Source of the DNA: Marivivens sp. LCG002
GTDB taxonomy: Bacteria > Pseudomonadota > Alphaproteobacteria > Rhodobacterales > Rhodobacteraceae
Assembly (NCBI RefSeq): GCF_030264275.1
Contig: NZ_CP127165.1
Span: forward strand, 2,657,501-2,721,500
Direction of reading: 5' to 3'
Length of the DNA stretch: 64,000 nucleotides
The position numbers were made by a program, and so were the translations under genes. The notes beneath the pieces were generated by a model. It worked only from the letters and a program-made list of their open reading frames with translations, was not told the origin of the DNA and made no database searches. Below are positions 62,921 through 64,000 of this stretch, one piece after another. Positions within the stretch are counted from its first letter, which is position 1. Every line of letters begins with the position of its first letter.

Positions 62921-63410
62921 AGCAATTCTCAGCCTGCCGCGTCGGTCCGCCCTTCTTGGGGCGCTCCTGCTGGCAGGCTGCGGATTTGCTCCGGTCTACG
63001 CACCGACGGGCGGCGGTTCAAAGCTTCAGGGCAAGATCGCCTTTGCCCTTGGTGAGGATCGTTTCGATTATAGGCTGCGCGAGCAGTTGGAACGGCGGCT
63101 TGGCCGAACGGAACTCGAAGCCTATCGTCTTGCCGTCATAACCGAAGTGACCGAAAGCCCCGTTGCCATCGCGTCCGACAACACTGCAACCCGTATCAAC
63201 CTGCCCGCAACCGCGCATTATACACTGTCGGATGCTGCGGGCGGCACCATCGCCCAAGGCACGGTGCAAACCTTCACCAGCTATTCCGCCACGGGCACAA
63301 GCATCGCGACACGATCGACCAAGCAAGCCGCCGAAGACAGGCTCGCCGCGATGGTCGCCGATCTCGTTGTTGCCCGTATTCTCGCCGAAGCAGGGCATAT
63401 CACCGAATGA
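62910..63410 (+). CDS. lptE: LPS-assembly lipoprotein LptE
   Basis: 166 aa from a TTG at 62910, overlapping leuS by 11 bases, with GGGAAGGA upstream. Lipobox LLLAGC (Cys24, residues [18 protein letters not shown]), the typical CGFxPVY start of LptE, then a beta-alpha fold ([25 protein letters not shown]). It plugs the LptD barrel and is needed to insert lipopolysaccharide in the outer membrane. The TGA overlaps the holA ATG (ATGA). Confidence 0.88.
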   Translation: MSSKAILSLPRRSALLGALLLAGCGFAPVYAPTGGGSKLQGKIAFALGEDRFDYRLREQLERRLGRTELEAYRLAVITEVTESPVAIASDNTATRINLPATAHYTLSDAAGGTIAQGTVQTFTSYSATGTSIATRSTKQAAEDRLAAMVADLVVARILAEAGHITE

Positions 63411-64000
63411 AGCTCAACACGCGAGACGCCGTTGCCTATTTCAAGAAACCCGACCCGAACCGTGCGGGGATCTTGATTTATGGAGGTGACGCGATGCGTG
63501 TTGCAACGCGCAGAAAAGAGGTCATCACGGCGCTCGTCGGTCCACAGGCCGAAGAGGAAATGCGCCTGAACCGTATGAACAGCGCCGAGCTTCGCAAGGA
63601 CCCCGCACAGCTCATCGATTCCCTCAAGGCTCAGGGGTTCTTCCCCGGACCGCGCGTCACCTTTATCGAGGACGCGACCGACGGACTTGCCGACCTTTTC
63701 GCAGACGCCCTGAACGAATGGCAGATCGGTGACGCCCAGCTTGTCGTCACCGCAAACCAGCTCACGGCCAAATCCGCCCTGCGCAAGGTGTTCGAAAACC
63801 ATCCCAACGTTTATGCGGTCGGGATTTATGACGACCCGCCCGGCCGCGACGAGATAGAAGCCGCTCTGACCGCTGCGGGTCTGACGAATATCGCGCGCGA
63901 AAGCATGGATGCCCTTATTGCCCTGTCGCGCTCGCTTGATCCTGGTGATTTCCGCCAAACGGTCGAGAAGATTGGGCTTTATAAACAAGGGGATCCGCTC
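63407..64000 (+). CDS. holA: DNA polymerase III delta subunit, 3' end outside the window
   Basis: 198 codons are visible from the ATG at 63407 (beginning [20 protein letters not shown]) with no stop before the right edge. It matches the N-terminal AAA+-like part of HolA: GILIYGGDAMRVATRRKEVI, DPAQLIDSLKAQGFFPGPRVTFIEDATD and ANQLTAKSALRKVFENHPNVYAVGIYDD, then the second domain. Opens the beta clamp in the clamp loader. It is translationally coupled to lptE. Confidence 0.9.
   Translation, partial: MKLNTRDAVAYFKKPDPNRAGILIYGGDAMRVATRRKEVITALVGPQAEEEMRLNRMNSAELRKDPAQLIDSLKAQGFFPGPRVTFIEDATDGLADLFADALNEWQIGDAQLVVTANQLTAKSALRKVFENHPNVYAVGIYDDPPGRDEIEAALTAAGLTNIARESMDALIALSRSLDPGDFRQTVEKIGLYKQGDPL

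Overview
The window reads as one contiguous chromosomal stretch of an alphaproteobacterium of the Rhodobacteraceae (Rhodobacter/Roseobacter group). The evidence is the set of gene neighbourhoods: an rpoE-chrR singlet-oxygen switch divergent from a FAD-oxidoreductase/DUF1365/MFS/SDR operon, rbfA-truB-rpsO-pnp, leuS-lptE-holA, a GTP cyclohydrolase II with a degenerate N-terminal half, DUF3035 (BamF-type), DUF3576 and DUF1674 proteins, a 41-residue bL36, and a small Rhodobacter-type porin. Species cannot be given from sequence alone. I found no insertion sequence, prophage, CRISPR array or rRNA operon. There is one tRNA gene.

Layout. 1-8.1 kb: end of a secreted fasciclin protein, clpB, pyrF between two small unknown proteins, a slipin/NfeD pair, dinB with a zinc-ribbon extension, and N-formylglutamate amidohydrolase. 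8.2-12.6 kb: tRNA-Val(GAC), bL36, then a convergent pair made of an exported protein with three PPC-like repeats and an exported caspase-fold protein that lacks the catalytic His and Cys and carries two peptidoglycan-binding domains; then a histidine phosphatase and a DUF3775 protein. 12.7-18.1 kb: the RpoE-ChrR module and its divergent redox/lipid operon. 18.1-31.1 kb: rmuC-mutL, an active/inactive M16 peptidase pair, BamF-type lipoprotein, lspA, purH, heparinase-like protein, RsmB-type methyltransferase, SDHAF4-like DUF1674 and dapB. 31.2-36.8 kb: rbfA-truB, DUF1643, a membrane-anchored RTX protein behind a CtrA-like box, rpsO, pnp. 36.9-43.5 kb: envelope genes (beta-barrel, L,D-transpeptidase, lytic transglycosylase, lolA) and stress genes (1-Cys peroxiredoxin, free Met-R-sulfoxide reductase, hspQ), with an aldehyde dehydrogenase and an RluA pseudouridine synthase. 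43.6-55.2 kb: an M10 RTX metalloprotease lodged between ftsK and lolA, a DapC-like aminotransferase, amidase, UbiH-type hydroxylase, Trm112-like, LON-domain and CnoX-like proteins, an SGNH hydrolase and exonuclease III. 55.4-64 kb: a CenR-like response regulator, ribA with a second L,D-transpeptidase, YggS, porin, DUF3576, leuS, lptE and the start of holA.

Functional themes are envelope building and maintenance (lspA, lolA, lptE, BamF-type, two L,D-transpeptidases, transglycosylase, porin, slipin), oxidative and proteotoxic stress (rpoE-chrR, clpB, hspQ, msrC, peroxiredoxin, CnoX), and translation/RNA turnover (rbfA, truB, rpsO, pnp, leuS, bL36). The genome is compact: nine codirectional pairs overlap by ATGA, and eight of thirteen convergent pairs abut or share their stop codons. 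The least explained parts are the pseudo-caspase/PPC pair at 8.6-11.5 kb, the two RTX proteins with no secretion genes nearby, and the small proteins around pyrF.
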